A stretch of 64,000 nucleotides of DNA, from assembly GCF_029962835.1 (NCBI RefSeq), contig NC_080588.1, positions 49,831,001-49,895,000 of the forward strand, written 5' to 3'. Numbering within the stretch: the first letter of the stretch is position 1; each line of letters starts with the position of its first letter. The notes under the pieces were generated by a model, which saw nothing but the letters and a program-made list of their open reading frames with translations, was not told the DNA's origin and did no database searches. Origin of the DNA: Magnolia sinica (taxonomy: Eukaryota; Streptophyta; Magnoliopsida; Magnoliales; Magnoliaceae). Positions 11,012-21,770 of this stretch are shown here, piece after piece. The position numbers were made by a program, and so were the translations under genes.

Positions 11012-11175
11012 CCTATAATAATATTTCAAAATAGATGGACGGCTTAGATATAAAACATATATTTTTGTAGGCCCTATAGAGCCCCTATAGAGCCCTATAA
11101 TAATATTTCAAAATAGATGGACGGCTTCGATATAAAACATATATTTTTGTAGGCCCTATAGAGCCCTATAACCTA
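11012..11175 (+). repeat. 82-bp tandem duplication
   Basis: Copies at 11,012-11,093 and 11,094-11,175, starting CCTATAATAATATTTC and including GATGGACGGCTT and TTTTGTAGGCCCTATAGAG. They are nearly identical, so the duplication is recent and local. Confidence 0.9.
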
Positions 11176-11525
11176 ATCTTTTTTCTCAGATCATTATAAA
11201 GTATCATGCAAAACATTAGGCAAGAATAAGGCTTGAGTGGACTACAAATTCGGCATTGCACTTCCACCATTAAAAACTTCTTGGGAGCTGGAGAAGTTTC
11301 GGATCAAGCTCATTATGTGTGTCCCACTTAGATGAGGGGTCAGACCCAGTTTCAGCTGCATTCAAAACTCATGTGGGCCCCACCAAGTGCTATTATATTT
11401 TTTTAGATGTCTTCACATAGTTTTAGATGGTATGGCCCACCTGAGTTTCGCATACGGATGATTTTTGAGATATCTCATAAGTAAAAGGGGACACATCAAA
11501 ACTATGTGTATGTCCCACCTTATTC
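11176..11525. repeat. Non-coding GGCCCACC-family fragment
   Basis: Contains the CATTATGTGTGTCCCACTT and CTTCACATAGTTTTAGATG modules that recur at 17,380-17,500 (same strand) and, reverse complemented, at 14,590-14,780 inside solo LTR A. No ORF worth calling. Confidence 0.55.
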
Positions 11526-11702
11526 CATGTCTGTATTAACTTATAAATAGGTTGGATCTCAAAAAAACATCGCGGTGGGCCCTAAGAAGGTTTCAATAGT
11601 GGGTGTCACTATCCCACTCTTTTCTATGGTGGGTCCACTTGAACTTTGGATCTGCCCCGTCAGTCAGATGCACCATTCTATGGTGGGCCACGACCTTAAA
11701 AA
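11526..11702 (+). repeat. Dispersed repeat copy 1 (about 177 bp)
   Basis: Begins CCATGTCTGTATTAACTTAT and includes GGTTTCAATAGTGGGTGTCA and GGTGGGCCACGA. An almost identical copy lies at 17,079-17,254 in the same orientation, on the other side of solo LTR A. Confidence 0.88.
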
Positions 11703-12010
11703 TATCATTTTTATTATAAAATATTTCAAAAAAAAATTAAAATACAAATTTTGAATTTTTATTTTCAAAATCTCAAAAAATTTCTCATATTTTATTTTTT
11801 TTCTCAAAAATTTCAAATTTTCGATTTTTTTCTTCAAAAGCATCATTTTGTTCTCAAAATTTTTCTCAAACATAGTTAAAATTTCTAAACTTTTCAATAT
11901 TCCTTTTCATATAATATTTTAAATCATTTAAATATTACCTTTTAATTATATATATATATATAGATATTTTAAATCATTTAAATATTACCTTTTAATTATA
12001 TATAAAATAT
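11703..12010. repeat. AT-rich stretch with a short tandem duplication
   Basis: Runs of A and T interspersed with CAAAAA or TTTTTC, about 11,703-11,900. Then TTTTAAATCATTTAAATATT with ACCTTTTAATTATATATA appears twice (about 11,918 and 11,966). No gene. Confidence 0.75.
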
Positions 12011-12186
12011 TACCTTTTTAATGCTAATTTTAGGGGTTGATCCCAAAATTGAAGTAGATCCAAAGCTCAATTGGACCATTACATAGGAAACTGTGTGGAA
12101 TAGTGATTTCCACTATTAAAACCTTCCTAGGGTCTAAAGTAATTTTTATTTGTCATCCAACCTGTTAATATGATCACAAACACATG

Positions 12187-12885
12187 GATGAAGAGAAAGC
12201 ACAAACACCAACTTGATCCAAAACTTCTTTGGCCTCCAAAAAATTTTCAATGGTAGATGTTCAATCAAACTGTTTCCTGTGTTGTGGTCCACTTGAGATT
12301 TTAATTTTCTTCATTTTTCGGATCACACCCTAAAATTATCCGTTAACATAGATTAACAGAGTGGATAAAATAAATAAATAACAAGTTCTCATGAGGTCAA
12401 TAAGTTGGGTCATAATTTTGACCAGAATATTTGGCCCATTTTACATGTCTGGTCCATTCACTCTAATTTACTGATCATTACCCTCAAATTGACTAGTTAC
12501 TCGCCCCGATCATGCTACATATGAGAGAGATATTAGGCAAATAAGATTAATCAACAATTTGAGTGAATTTTGATTTAAACATTTGAAGTTATTTACTTTT
12601 CAATCTGTACTGATCAGATTGTCCAAAAACGGTTAAAAGTTGTTCATAATATCAAAAATATATGAATGAATAGAAAACACAAACATCAGCTTGATCCAAA
12701 ACTTCTATGGCCTCCAAGAAATTTTAAATGGTAGAGGTTCAATCACACTAGCTATTTCCTGTGGTGTGGTCCACTTGAGCTTTGGATATGCTTCCTTTTT
12801 GTTCTTTAGACCTCAAATTATCTGTTAACCTGGATGAATGGAATGGATAAAATAAATAAATAATAGTGGACCCCACAGAGTTTAC
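12187..12885 (+). repeat. Direct repeat pair (about 210 bp, offset 477 bp)
   Basis: 12,187-12,400 and 12,664-12,885 share, in order, CTTGATCCAAAACTTCT.TGGCCTCCAA, a TTTCCTGTG.TGTGGTCCACTTGAG block, TTATC.GTTAACCT/A and GGATAAAATAAATAAATAA. The pair is diverged. The stretch between, and 12,011-12,186, is non-coding. Confidence 0.75.
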
Positions 12886-12929
12886 TCTGGTAAAAGTAAC
12901 GAGTAACTCACCTAAATGTAGTGGAGAAG

Positions 12930-15900
12930 TGTAAGACTCATATCATAGTCTATACCGTTCCATAGGCTTCCGTGGTCCCTCCAGTCGAATTCCAGCAATC
13001 CTCGACCCGTATCCGACGTTTGGGCGTGATCCTAAACCAGGTCTTGCATACCAAAGTCGGTTTGAACCGAAACTTGTACCTTGGCGACCGTGCCGTCGCT
13101 GCGGTTCCAACGCCGCGACTCGCGCACCGAACCGATACCCAAGCCAGGAGATGTGGGCTTGCGTTTATTCTGAAGAAACGCCGCGTGTTGTGAATATCGA
13201 GGGAATCTCTATGATATGTCCCATCAGTCAATCAATGTCAAGTACAACCATACCTCAAGTACATCAACCCATCCTTCCTTTCCCATAAGTCAACTCTCTC
13301 TCCACTCACCATCCCTCTTTTACAATTTTTCAAACACACCCATCCCCTTTTTACAAAAATTCAAACTCACCCATACCTCTTCATTACAACCACCACTCTA
13401 TCCATCCCTTTAATCCCATCATTTCTCTCTCCCTTATTTCTCAAAACACTCTCCCAAGCAACAAAAAAAGTCTATACGTACAAGCCTCTCCAAGCCTTCC
13501 CAAACAACAAGTATGGCCCACCCTCTCATCTCTCATCCCCACCATCGAAACCCCATCATCCATCATTGGAGGTTGATCATAGGAGCATGCATGCTTAAGG
13601 GAGCAAGAAGGAGGCTTAGAGGTGGGTGATCCACCATTATTTCTCTTTTTTTTTTTGGGCCACATGTGGTGGGACCCGTTTGATGTATGAATGTAAGAAA
13701 TGGAGGGCCCATAGTGGCGGGGTCCCTCCTCTCTATCTCACTGTATCTCTCTCTCTCTATGTCTCTCTTTCTCTCTCTTTTGTCATGGGTGTGGTCCACT
13801 AGATCCACACCAATCGTGGACCCACCATGATGGATGTATTCTATCAACGCCGTCCATCTGCTTCATCCATCCCATCCAGTGGGCCTAACGTAGATGATGG
13901 AAAACATAAATATTAGACCCATCAGGGGGCCACGTTCATGTGGAACCCACCTTGATGACACATGGGCCACCCACATGTGGGATCCACCATGATGATTGTG
14001 TTATATCCATGCTGTCCAGCGTCCAGGAGACGCTGGATAGGGAGCGGCTAACATGGAGTGCGTGTACAAACAGGGTGTGTACTTACAAGCTAACCAAAAA
14101 AAAAAAGAGGAAAAAGGTGCTTTTGGGGTGGGCCACTCATGCAAGCCCCACCTTGATGTATGTACTCAATCCAAGCCGTCCATCCTTCTCCCCAGCTCAT
14201 TTTAGGCGTTGAGCTGAAATTTGAGGGCAATCCGATTCTCGGGCGGGCCATACCTTAAGAAATAATATTATTACCGTCCAAAACCCGCATTGTTGTTTTA
14301 CTCGCCCAATCCTAATGAATATTGGACTCTGTTTGACTATATCGAGCCAGGGAATACAATGGGCGGGGCAGATTTCCTTGATGTGCGCCCCACCTGTGAA
14401 AAACCACAAGAAAACTGGTTTTTTTTTTAAAAGAAAAGAAAACAAGTAGCAGCAGTGCTGCTGCTGTCAGAGCACACGCAGGCACCGCCTGCGCCTGGCA
14501 GATGGACGGGCTAGCCCTCATGGCCCCAAATGTGGGCCCCACCGTGATGCGTTTCGAACATCAACACCGTACATTTAAGGAGTCCCCTTTAAAATATGGG
14601 ATATCCCAAAAATCAGCCATATACGGAACTCAGGTGGGCCACACCATGTAAAATCATGTGAAGACGTGCCTAAAACATATAAAATCACTTGGTGGGGCCT
14701 ACCTGAAATTTGGATGCGGCTGAAACTTGGTTTGAACCCTCAGCCAAGTGGGACACACATAATGGGTGGGCTGGATTTGCGAACCACGTTACGATGGGCC
14801 CCTGACTGTGACCCTATGAACAGTTTAGGTGGCAAATAAACATTCCAATGGGCCCCAGTTTTTCCAGGTCCACGTGACCTTTTTAAATAGGTTGGATGTC
14901 AGATAAATATCACGGTGGGCCCCATGTATACATTGGATGGCAAATACATATCACGGTGGGCCTAGGTCTATGTGACCTTATGAACAGATTGGATGCAAAT
15001 AAACAGTACAGTGGGCCCCCAGGTCCATGTGACCTTATAAACAAGTTGGGTGCAAATAAATATTATGATGGGCCCCCAGGCCTGCATGACCTTATCAACA
15101 AATTGGGTGGAAAATAAACATTTCAGTGGGCCCCAGGTTGGGTGGGAAATAAACAATATGGTGGGTCCTACTTGGGACCCACTTGTGTATGAATTGTGTC
15201 CACACCTTTCATCAGTGTAGACCTCCACCATGAAGTATGTGATTTATCTATGCCTTCCATCCGTATGGGACCTACCATGATGCATATGTCTCATCCAAAC
15301 CATCCAACAATTTTGGAGGTTATTTTAAGGCCATGTGATAAGGCCCATCTTGGTGTGTTTATGGGCCGTCCGTTGAGGCCCACCTTGAATTGTATAAGGC
15401 CCATATTATGAGGATCATTGTGACATATACAAGGCTCATGTGATTAGGCCCATTTGATGTATTTGGGCCCTTGGGTCGAGGCCCAACAAGATCTATATAA
15501 GGCCCATTACAATGTGTGATTCATGGCAGGCCATGCCTTAGGAGCAATGATGGTTTGATGTCCACATTAAAAAGATGATGTTAGTTAAATGTCCGCATTG
15601 TCACTCTCTCCCTAGGGCCCATTAATAGGCCCATACCTGTAGCATATAGGCCGTCTAAGCCCATCTTTGTTTTGATCAGAGCCCATCACCACATAACATG
15701 TATAGTATAGATCCATGATTCATGATCATACGCATCATATGTATGCCTGATATGAGAAGTGACTGATCATAGCATATGCCTTCGAGCAGATCATTTATGG
15801 GCTCCATAATAGGCGGAGTTACCCCACATGAGCGCTCGGTACGCGCAAGATTGTTGCATGTCTAATAGTATGATTCATGCACTTGCATTAGTGTGATTGT

Positions 15901-16951
15901 GATTACTATATGCCCTAGTGACATCAGGGCCATAGCCTCTACAGAAACATCGTGGGTGGCTAGATTATATACCGAAAATATTATTACTAAGCATTGGGGG
16001 GCCATAGATGTCCCTGGGTGAAAATTCCTAAACCCGATAGTGCCAGAGGATGACTCCAACGTCGAGATTGAGTGGATATATAAGCGCACAAGGGCCGAAT
16101 ACCAGGAGGCCGCTTCTCCCACTATGTCATGGTCGGTTGGAAAGGGGTGTGGCCTTACTCGCCCGAGGGTAGGGGGCAATACTAGGCTGAGTTTGACCAG
16201 CTCGTGAATGGGTTCGCTATCGTCATGCCGAATAGGTATTGGCAGACTATTGGCCAGGTGAATAGTGAGGTTTCTTACACTCACTTGGACTATGCGGCTA
16301 GGAGAGCGGCAGTGCCACTTGGAGTGTACTAAACTCCGCTGATTATCCAAATGAGAACTGTACTGATATATGATGAGGATTAGCATGCTTGAGCTGCATC
16401 TCGCATCGCATGACCGTTTTATGGCCGATAACATTCATATCTTACACTGCATAAGCTTGGTACGGCTGATTGCTTTCATGTACTCATCAGCATGATTCTG
16501 CAACACTCTGACCTTGCATTCTGAGCACACTTATATTGTGCATAAACTTACACCACCCTCTAAGCTTTCTATAAGCTTATGCATGATTGATGCATGTAAG
16601 TGACGCCAGGACGCAGCTGTAGCCTCGTCAGAGTTGGAGTGTGCAGTCGAGTTTTTGAGTTTCTCTTATTATCATCATCTTGTATTTCCTTTCAGACGCA
16701 TTATACTTAAAAGTTTTTTATCATAGTGGATTTTGTGATGGTGTTCTTGTGGTTATTGTTCGTGGGTTATGCTTATGATTATGCTCATTACGAATCAGAC
16801 TGATGATTATAAATCCTCCTTGTAGTATCCCAGGATCGGAACCTAGTATATGGGTGTCGGGAGCAGAGAATGGGGTACTACGGAGGGCGTCGGCGCCGGA
16901 TTTGGCGATCGGGAATTTTGTGAGCCCGGTTTTTGAGTTCGAGGTGTGACA
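12930..16951 (+). mobile_element. Solo LTR, family X, copy A (4.02 kb)
   Basis: Begins TGTAAGAC and ends GTGTGACA. Flanked by AGAAG on both sides (12,925-12,929 and 16,951-16,955, the final A being shared with the element end). Its full length aligns by eye with copies B (33,742-37,571) and C (33,167-40,252 minus B). Contents in order: a GC-rich block (12,950-13,190), CT-rich DNA, GGGCCC/CCACC-rich spacer motifs (13,790-15,500), a TATA box (CTATATAAGG, 15,493), then the conserved R-U5-like half ending in the GGCGATCGGG..TTTTTGAG block. There is no primer site or coding region next to it, so the internal region was lost by LTR recombination. A 190-codon minus-strand frame at 15,862-16,434 has no recognisable domain. 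Confidence 0.85.
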
Positions 16952-17078
16952 GAAGGGTTTCCTTAAAACATTCATAATCATATATTAGGCCTGCCTGAAT
17001 GTGATTCACATATCTAACCCACTCATTATGTGTGTCTCACTTGGATGAGGGATATCAAACCAAGTTTCAACCGCATCC
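16952..17078. repeat. Fragment of TTAAAACATTCATAATCAT-type repeat
   Basis: The start (CCTTAAAACATTCATAATCA) recurs at about 17,318, so two partial copies of one small element lie in tandem. Non-coding. Confidence 0.5.
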
Positions 17079-17254
17079 ATGTCTGTATTAACTTATAAAC
17101 AGATTGGAGCTTAAATAAACATCGTGGTGGGCCCTAAGAAGGTTTCAATAGTGGGTGTCACTATCCCACTCTTTTCTATGGTGAGTCCACTTGAACTTTG
17201 GATCTACCCCGTCAATCAGATGCACCATTCCATGGTGGGCCACGAGCTTAAAAA
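17079..17254 (+). repeat. Dispersed repeat copy 2 (about 176 bp)
   Basis: Near-identical partner of 11,526-11,702. It differs at a handful of bases, for example AAATAGGTTGGATCTC versus AAACAGATTGGAGCTT. Confidence 0.88.
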
Positions 17255-18108
17255 TAAAGTCAATCCATGACTTGGGTGGGCCACACCACATACTATAGTT
17301 GAAAGGGTTACCCTCCCATTAAAACATTCATAATCATTTATTGGGCCCACCTAGATGTGGTTCATAGATCCAACCCATTCATTATGTGTGTCCCACTTGG
17401 ATGAGGAGTCAGACCAAGTTTCATACACATCTAAAACTCGTGTGGACCCTACCAAATGCTTTTATATGTTTTAGGGATGTCTTCACATAGTTTTAGATGC
17501 TATGGCCCACCTGAGTTTCGTATATGATAGATTTTTGGACTTAAAGGGGACACATCAAATGCATGGTGTTGATGTTACACACATCATGGTGGGGCGCACA
17601 CAGATTAACCTCATGGGAAGTTCCCATGAGGTGACTTTATAGTACCATTTCACTATTTTAGGTAACTCTTTCATGGGTGTTACTCTAATCATGTAGGGCC
17701 CACCTTGATATATTTTATGTATATCGACACCGTCCATATATTTTTCCATCATATTTTAGGATGTGATTTTAAATCATAAGAACTAAATAATCTTAGGTGG
17801 GCCATACTAATCAAAATAATATGATGAATAACCATTAAAAACCTTTTGAAGCCCACAAAAGCTTTAGATCAATTTGATCTTTGTAGTTTACCTTCATCTA
17901 GATCTTCTTTACATCATCAACAAGTTGGATTGCAAATAAACATTACTAAAACCTAACGATGGGCTCTTTATAATTTTTAATGGCAAGGTACTATATTATC
18001 ATTCTTTCCAGTGGTGTGGTCCACTTAAGATTTAAATCTACACAGTTTTTTATACCTGGCCAAAAAATGGGTTGGAGAAACGTATGGGCGGCAAGGATAT
18101 ACAACACA
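17255..18108. repeat. GGCCCACC-family fragments
   Basis: Non-coding, made of modules also seen elsewhere: CATTATGTGTGTCCCACTTG, CTTCACATAGTTTTAGATG, CACACATCATGGTGGGGC, AGGGCCCACCTTGATATAT and GCTTTAGATCAATTTGATC. The block includes the palindrome listed separately. It looks like two or three overlapping MITE-like copies. Confidence 0.5.
17609..17631. repeat. Perfect 23-bp palindrome
   Basis: CCTCATGGGAA, one G, then TTCCCATGAGG: 11-bp arms around a single base. It may mark where two inverted element ends meet. Confidence 0.9.
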
Positions 18109-18109
18109 T

Positions 18110-18660
18110 CATCAAAATCTCACTTTTGTTATATAACTTTTCAATTTTTCTTGTCAAAATACAAAATCTAGTTTTCTTTTTTTAAAAAATATAATTTTTT
18201 TACAATTTGACAATTTTTTCACAATTTTGTTTTTTTTTTAATTTTTCTTTTTCAAAATATCATTTTTTTATCAAAATCTCACTTTTGTTATCTAACTTTT
18301 CAATTTTTCTTGTCAAAATAAAAAATTTAGTTTTCTTTTTTAAAATATATATTTTTTTTACAATTTGTCAATTTTTTCACAATTTTGTTTAATTTCTTAA
18401 ATTTTCTTTTTTAAAATATCATTTTTTTTTAATCTCACTTTTGTTATGTATAATTTTTCAATTTTTCTTGTCAAAATACAAAATCTAGTTTTCTTTTTGA
18501 AAAAATATATTTTTTTCAATTTGTCAACATTTTCACAATTTTTTTAAATTTTTTAAATCTTCTTTTTCAAAATATCATTTTTTATCGAAATCTTTTTTTT
18601 TTCAAAATTATCAACAATTTTTTTTTCAAAATTTATTTTTTTCTTAAACATTGTTAATTA
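18110..18660 (+). repeat. T-rich tandem repeat, unit about 157 bp, 3 copies plus tail
   Basis: The anchor CACTTTTGTTAT recurs at 18,121, 18,280 and 18,436 (159 and 156 bp apart). Each unit also has TTTTTCTTGTCAAAATA, CTAGTTTTC or TTAGTTTTC, CAATTT.TCA and CAAAATATCATTTTTT. The tail to 18,660 is a degenerate partial copy. Confidence 0.85.
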
Positions 18661-18729
18661 TTTTTCTAAGTTTCTTAACTATTTTTTTTCGAAATTCATA
18701 CTTTTTTGGAGTAGCTTAATTGAGCATTA

Positions 18730-19196
18730 GAGACGAATTAGGACCGTCTCTAATAAAGACAGATTAGGACCGTCTCTAATAGAGACGGTCCTTGACAGTC
18801 TCTAATAGAGACGGTTTAGGGCTGTTAGTCTCTAATAAAGACGGTCTTTGACAAGGTTATAAGATGGCTAAGGATCGTCTCTAATCGAGACGATCTTTGA
18901 CGATCTTTGACAATCTCAGATTACAAGTAAAAGACGGCCAATGACCGTCTCTAATGCAGACGGGCAATGACCGTCTCAGATGACCGCACATAAGACGGTC
19001 AAGGATCGTCTCTAATGTAGACGGCCAATGACCGTCTCAAATGACCCATATAAGACGGTCAACGACCATCTTAAATGATTTGTGGACGTTCAAATTTTTA
19101 AGACAATATTAAAGATGGTCAAGGGCCGTCTAAAATATTATAGATGGTTTACGGCCGTCTCTAAATCCATCCTTTTTTTTCATTTTTCACGTAGTG
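18730..19196 (-). mobile_element. CACTA-like transposon end with subterminal repeats
   Basis: The right edge reads ACGTAGTG at 19,189-19,196, so the element end on the minus strand is CACTACGTGAAAAATG, a CACTA-type terminus. Inside it are about 20 direct and inverted copies of AGACGGTC / GACCGTCT, often as GACCGTCTCTAAT..AGACGG, the kind of subterminal array that CACTA transposases bind. I did not find a matching CACTA start to the left, so this is one end or a deleted copy. No transposase was seen. Confidence 0.7.
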
Positions 19197-19376
19197 CACG
19201 AAAATCCAAGGAAGGCTCAACACAATGCTGGATCAACAAATTTTTACATTCTTCTCTATAAATGAAGTGAATTTCACATATAAGACATGGTGGCCCAAAG
19301 GGCTTGGGTATTTTAAGCACTGTCTAAGTTGAATGTTGTAGACTATTTATGTCTTATAGGTTTGGGCTGTCAAGTT
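19197..19376. other. Non-coding, no recognised feature
   Basis: Nothing identifiable apart from a short GCCCAAAGGGCTTGGG inverted patch near 19,292. Confidence 0.4.
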
Positions 19377-19560
19377 TGGGTCCTTACTCATGCCTTGGTA
19401 GTAGACTCACAAGAGTTTCAACACAAGGTCATGGGTTTGAGTACCCATCGGTGAGTCCTTACTCATGCCGTGGTAGTAGACTCATAAGAGTTTCAATATG
19501 AGGTCTGGTGGAATCCCACAGTAGTTTGTGTGGGGTGTGAGTGCGTGTGTTAAAAGAAGG
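19377..19560 (+). mobile_element. tRNA-derived SINE-like repeat with duplicated head
   Basis: The head (GTCCTTACTCATGCCTTGGT then AGTAGACTCACAAGAGTTTC) occurs at 19,380 and again at 19,455. The first copy contains GTCATGGGTTTGAGTACCC, close to a polymerase III B box. The second ends in a GTGTGGGGTGTGAGTGCGTG stretch and TTAAAA. This resembles plant tRNA-derived SINEs; no long A tail or target duplication was confirmed. Confidence 0.45.
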
Positions 19561-19867
19561 TTTGAGCTATCAAATGATGGAAAATTAAAGCCAATGCATT
19601 GAAAATTTAAAATATTGTTGATGTAACCCTAGTGGGACCCTTGGCATGGTCCACTCTTTTAAGGTAGCCACCATCAGTTACATATCTCATCAGATCTACT
19701 AGTTTGATCACCAAATCTAACCCCACATGAAACGTGACAATCTTAAAGTTTAGGATTTTTGGTCTCTTAAAGTAGTCTACTTCTTGGTTTGTAACCAACC
19801 ATTTAGTTTAAATAGTTGTGAGCCAGGCCATGAACAAAGTTGCCTGTGAGTAAAGTTTTACACAAGT

Positions 19868-20478
19868 CGATCCAAGTCGAGCTTGGCACAGCTCGAGTTA
19901 GCTCGGCCACTAGCTAATCCCAGCTTAAACTCGGCTCGGCTCGGCTCGGTCCTTGAGCCTAACTGGCCAGCTCGACTGGGTTCGGTCAGCAACTCGAGCC
20001 AATTAGAGCCGAGCTCGAGCCAGTGTGACATTTTCTCAAACATATGGTGTGCACTTTCAATTTCTCATAGTATGCAAAATAGCAGCAGCAGTTTACAGGT
20101 ATTTCATCAAACACTCAGTTGTTAGTATCAAAATCAAGATATGAGGGTAGTTTTATCATGTAATGCTTTTTTGTAGTGATTTGTTTCATATCCATACCTT
20201 CCTCGCCACCTGCCGATCCCGCAGAGAATGTATGCACCCGAAACAACACTTTGTTGAGTCATTTCATTAAACACTTGGTGAGCAACATCAATATCAAAAT
20301 AACCGAGCTAGTTCGATTCGAGTTCAGGTTTGATCCGAGTCGATTAGAGCTTAGACAAGCTCGAACTCGGTTCGAAATTTGTTTGAGCTCTAAAAATCAG
20401 CTCGGCTCAACTCGAACTCAGTTTTGAACTGAATTAAATCAAGCTTTTTCGAGTCGAGTCGAGCGAGTTAATCGAGCT
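19868..20478. mobile_element. CGAGCTCGG-rich element with inverted arms
   Basis: The left part (19,868-20,015) and right part (20,300-20,478) are dense in GAGCTCG, CTCGGCT, CTCGAG and their complements, giving many alternative foldbacks. Between them lies a direct repeat (ATTTCATCAAACACT.. near 20,100 and ATTTCATTAAACACT.. near 20,260). This pattern is common in non-autonomous plant DNA elements. No clean termini were found. Confidence 0.5.
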
Positions 20479-20918
20479 AATTGGTTCATGTATAGCTCAA
20501 CGTGTGAGGAAAGTGGTGCAACCCTCAGGTTGGCCCACCGTGACATGTTTTGAAGATCCACTCCGACCATTAGGTGTGTGACTAATTGTAGGATTAGGCT
20601 TTGAAAAATAGATCCGTCTGTGATTCTAGTGGACCACATGATTGGAAATAGTGTATAGGATAATGCCCACATTCCCAACTATTTTCCTTAGTGTGTCCAA
20701 CCTAAATCATGGATGGGCCTGAATATTTTATCGAAGGCTTAAATTTTGATGTGTCATCTAATGGTTTGAGTGGATTTCACATGATCATCATGGTGGGCCC
20801 TATAAAAATTCAACGGTGGATGTCTATCTCCCAATTATTTCCTTTCATGTGGCCCACCTAAATCACATGTTAGCCCTAGGCCTAAACATGAGATGTCATA
20901 TGTAATGGTCAAATTGGA

Positions 20919-20990
<72 letters not shown>

Positions 20991-21770
20991 CACATTGGGT
21001 CTTGTAAAAAATTCAAGGGTGGCTTACGTTGGTATAGCCCACTTGAATCACAAATGAGGCACAAATGGGGCGGGTGTTTTAGACCCGGGCCTAAAATTGA
21101 GTCATACATCTAGTGATTGGATTGAATTTAGGAAATATGTTATTGTGGGGCCCACCTGAGTCTGCCCAACCCTTGCTCACATACCATGTGTTTATATACG
21201 TATAGGTATACTAGTCAGTCACTCTTTTTAAGTCATGTTGCATCGAATCGTTTTGACCGAGTCATTGTGTCAACCTGTAAACCTAAACGGAGTTGAGACT
21301 GAGTCATGCTCACAACTGAGTTTTAGGTCTTTACATGGTGTATTTTTACAGCAAAGGCATCTCTGTCATGCCATTTCCTATTAAACTATTGGCACCTAAG
21401 AAGTTGGGACGAGCTAAATTGGGTTGGAAACTCGTTGAGAAGGAAGCTTGAAGCTTCTCTAGGGGTGCAATGGTCTAGGTAGCCACCCTATTAGGACCAA
21501 TGGGTTGGACCCCTCGACTTGAGATGCGTTGTCCGTGGCAGATAGGGCCTATAAATGGCCCAGTCCAATCATTGGGTCTTTGAAAAGAATAGTGTTTAAA
21601 GATACCTATAAAGGGTTCTCATTGGAAGTACATGTGTAGTTTCAAAGCAAACTTTGATGTAAGCTATGCTTGAATGATTAGAGCCATTTTTACGATGGGT
21701 ACATCATGGGTGGAAGGGACATAAAAGAAAATTATTAATTTGATCTTTCCTTTAAAAAGCCGGCCCTGGC
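20479..21770. other. Non-coding; GGCCCACC-type fragments and a microsatellite
   Basis: Contains TTGGCCCACCGTGACATG, TGGGCCCTATAAAA, TGTGGCCCACCTAAATCACA and TGGGGCCCACCTGAGT modules and a compound microsatellite. 21,190-21,770 has no recognised feature. No coding frame of interest. Confidence 0.5.
20921..20986 (+). repeat. Compound (TC)20(AC)13 microsatellite
   Basis: Perfect TC dinucleotides at 20,921-20,960 followed directly by AC dinucleotides at 20,961-20,986. Confidence 0.95.

Noticed and set aside
15862..16434. 190-codon minus-strand ORF in solo LTR A
   Set aside because: No recognisable domain, antisense to the LTR, and not kept open in copies B and C. Likely chance.
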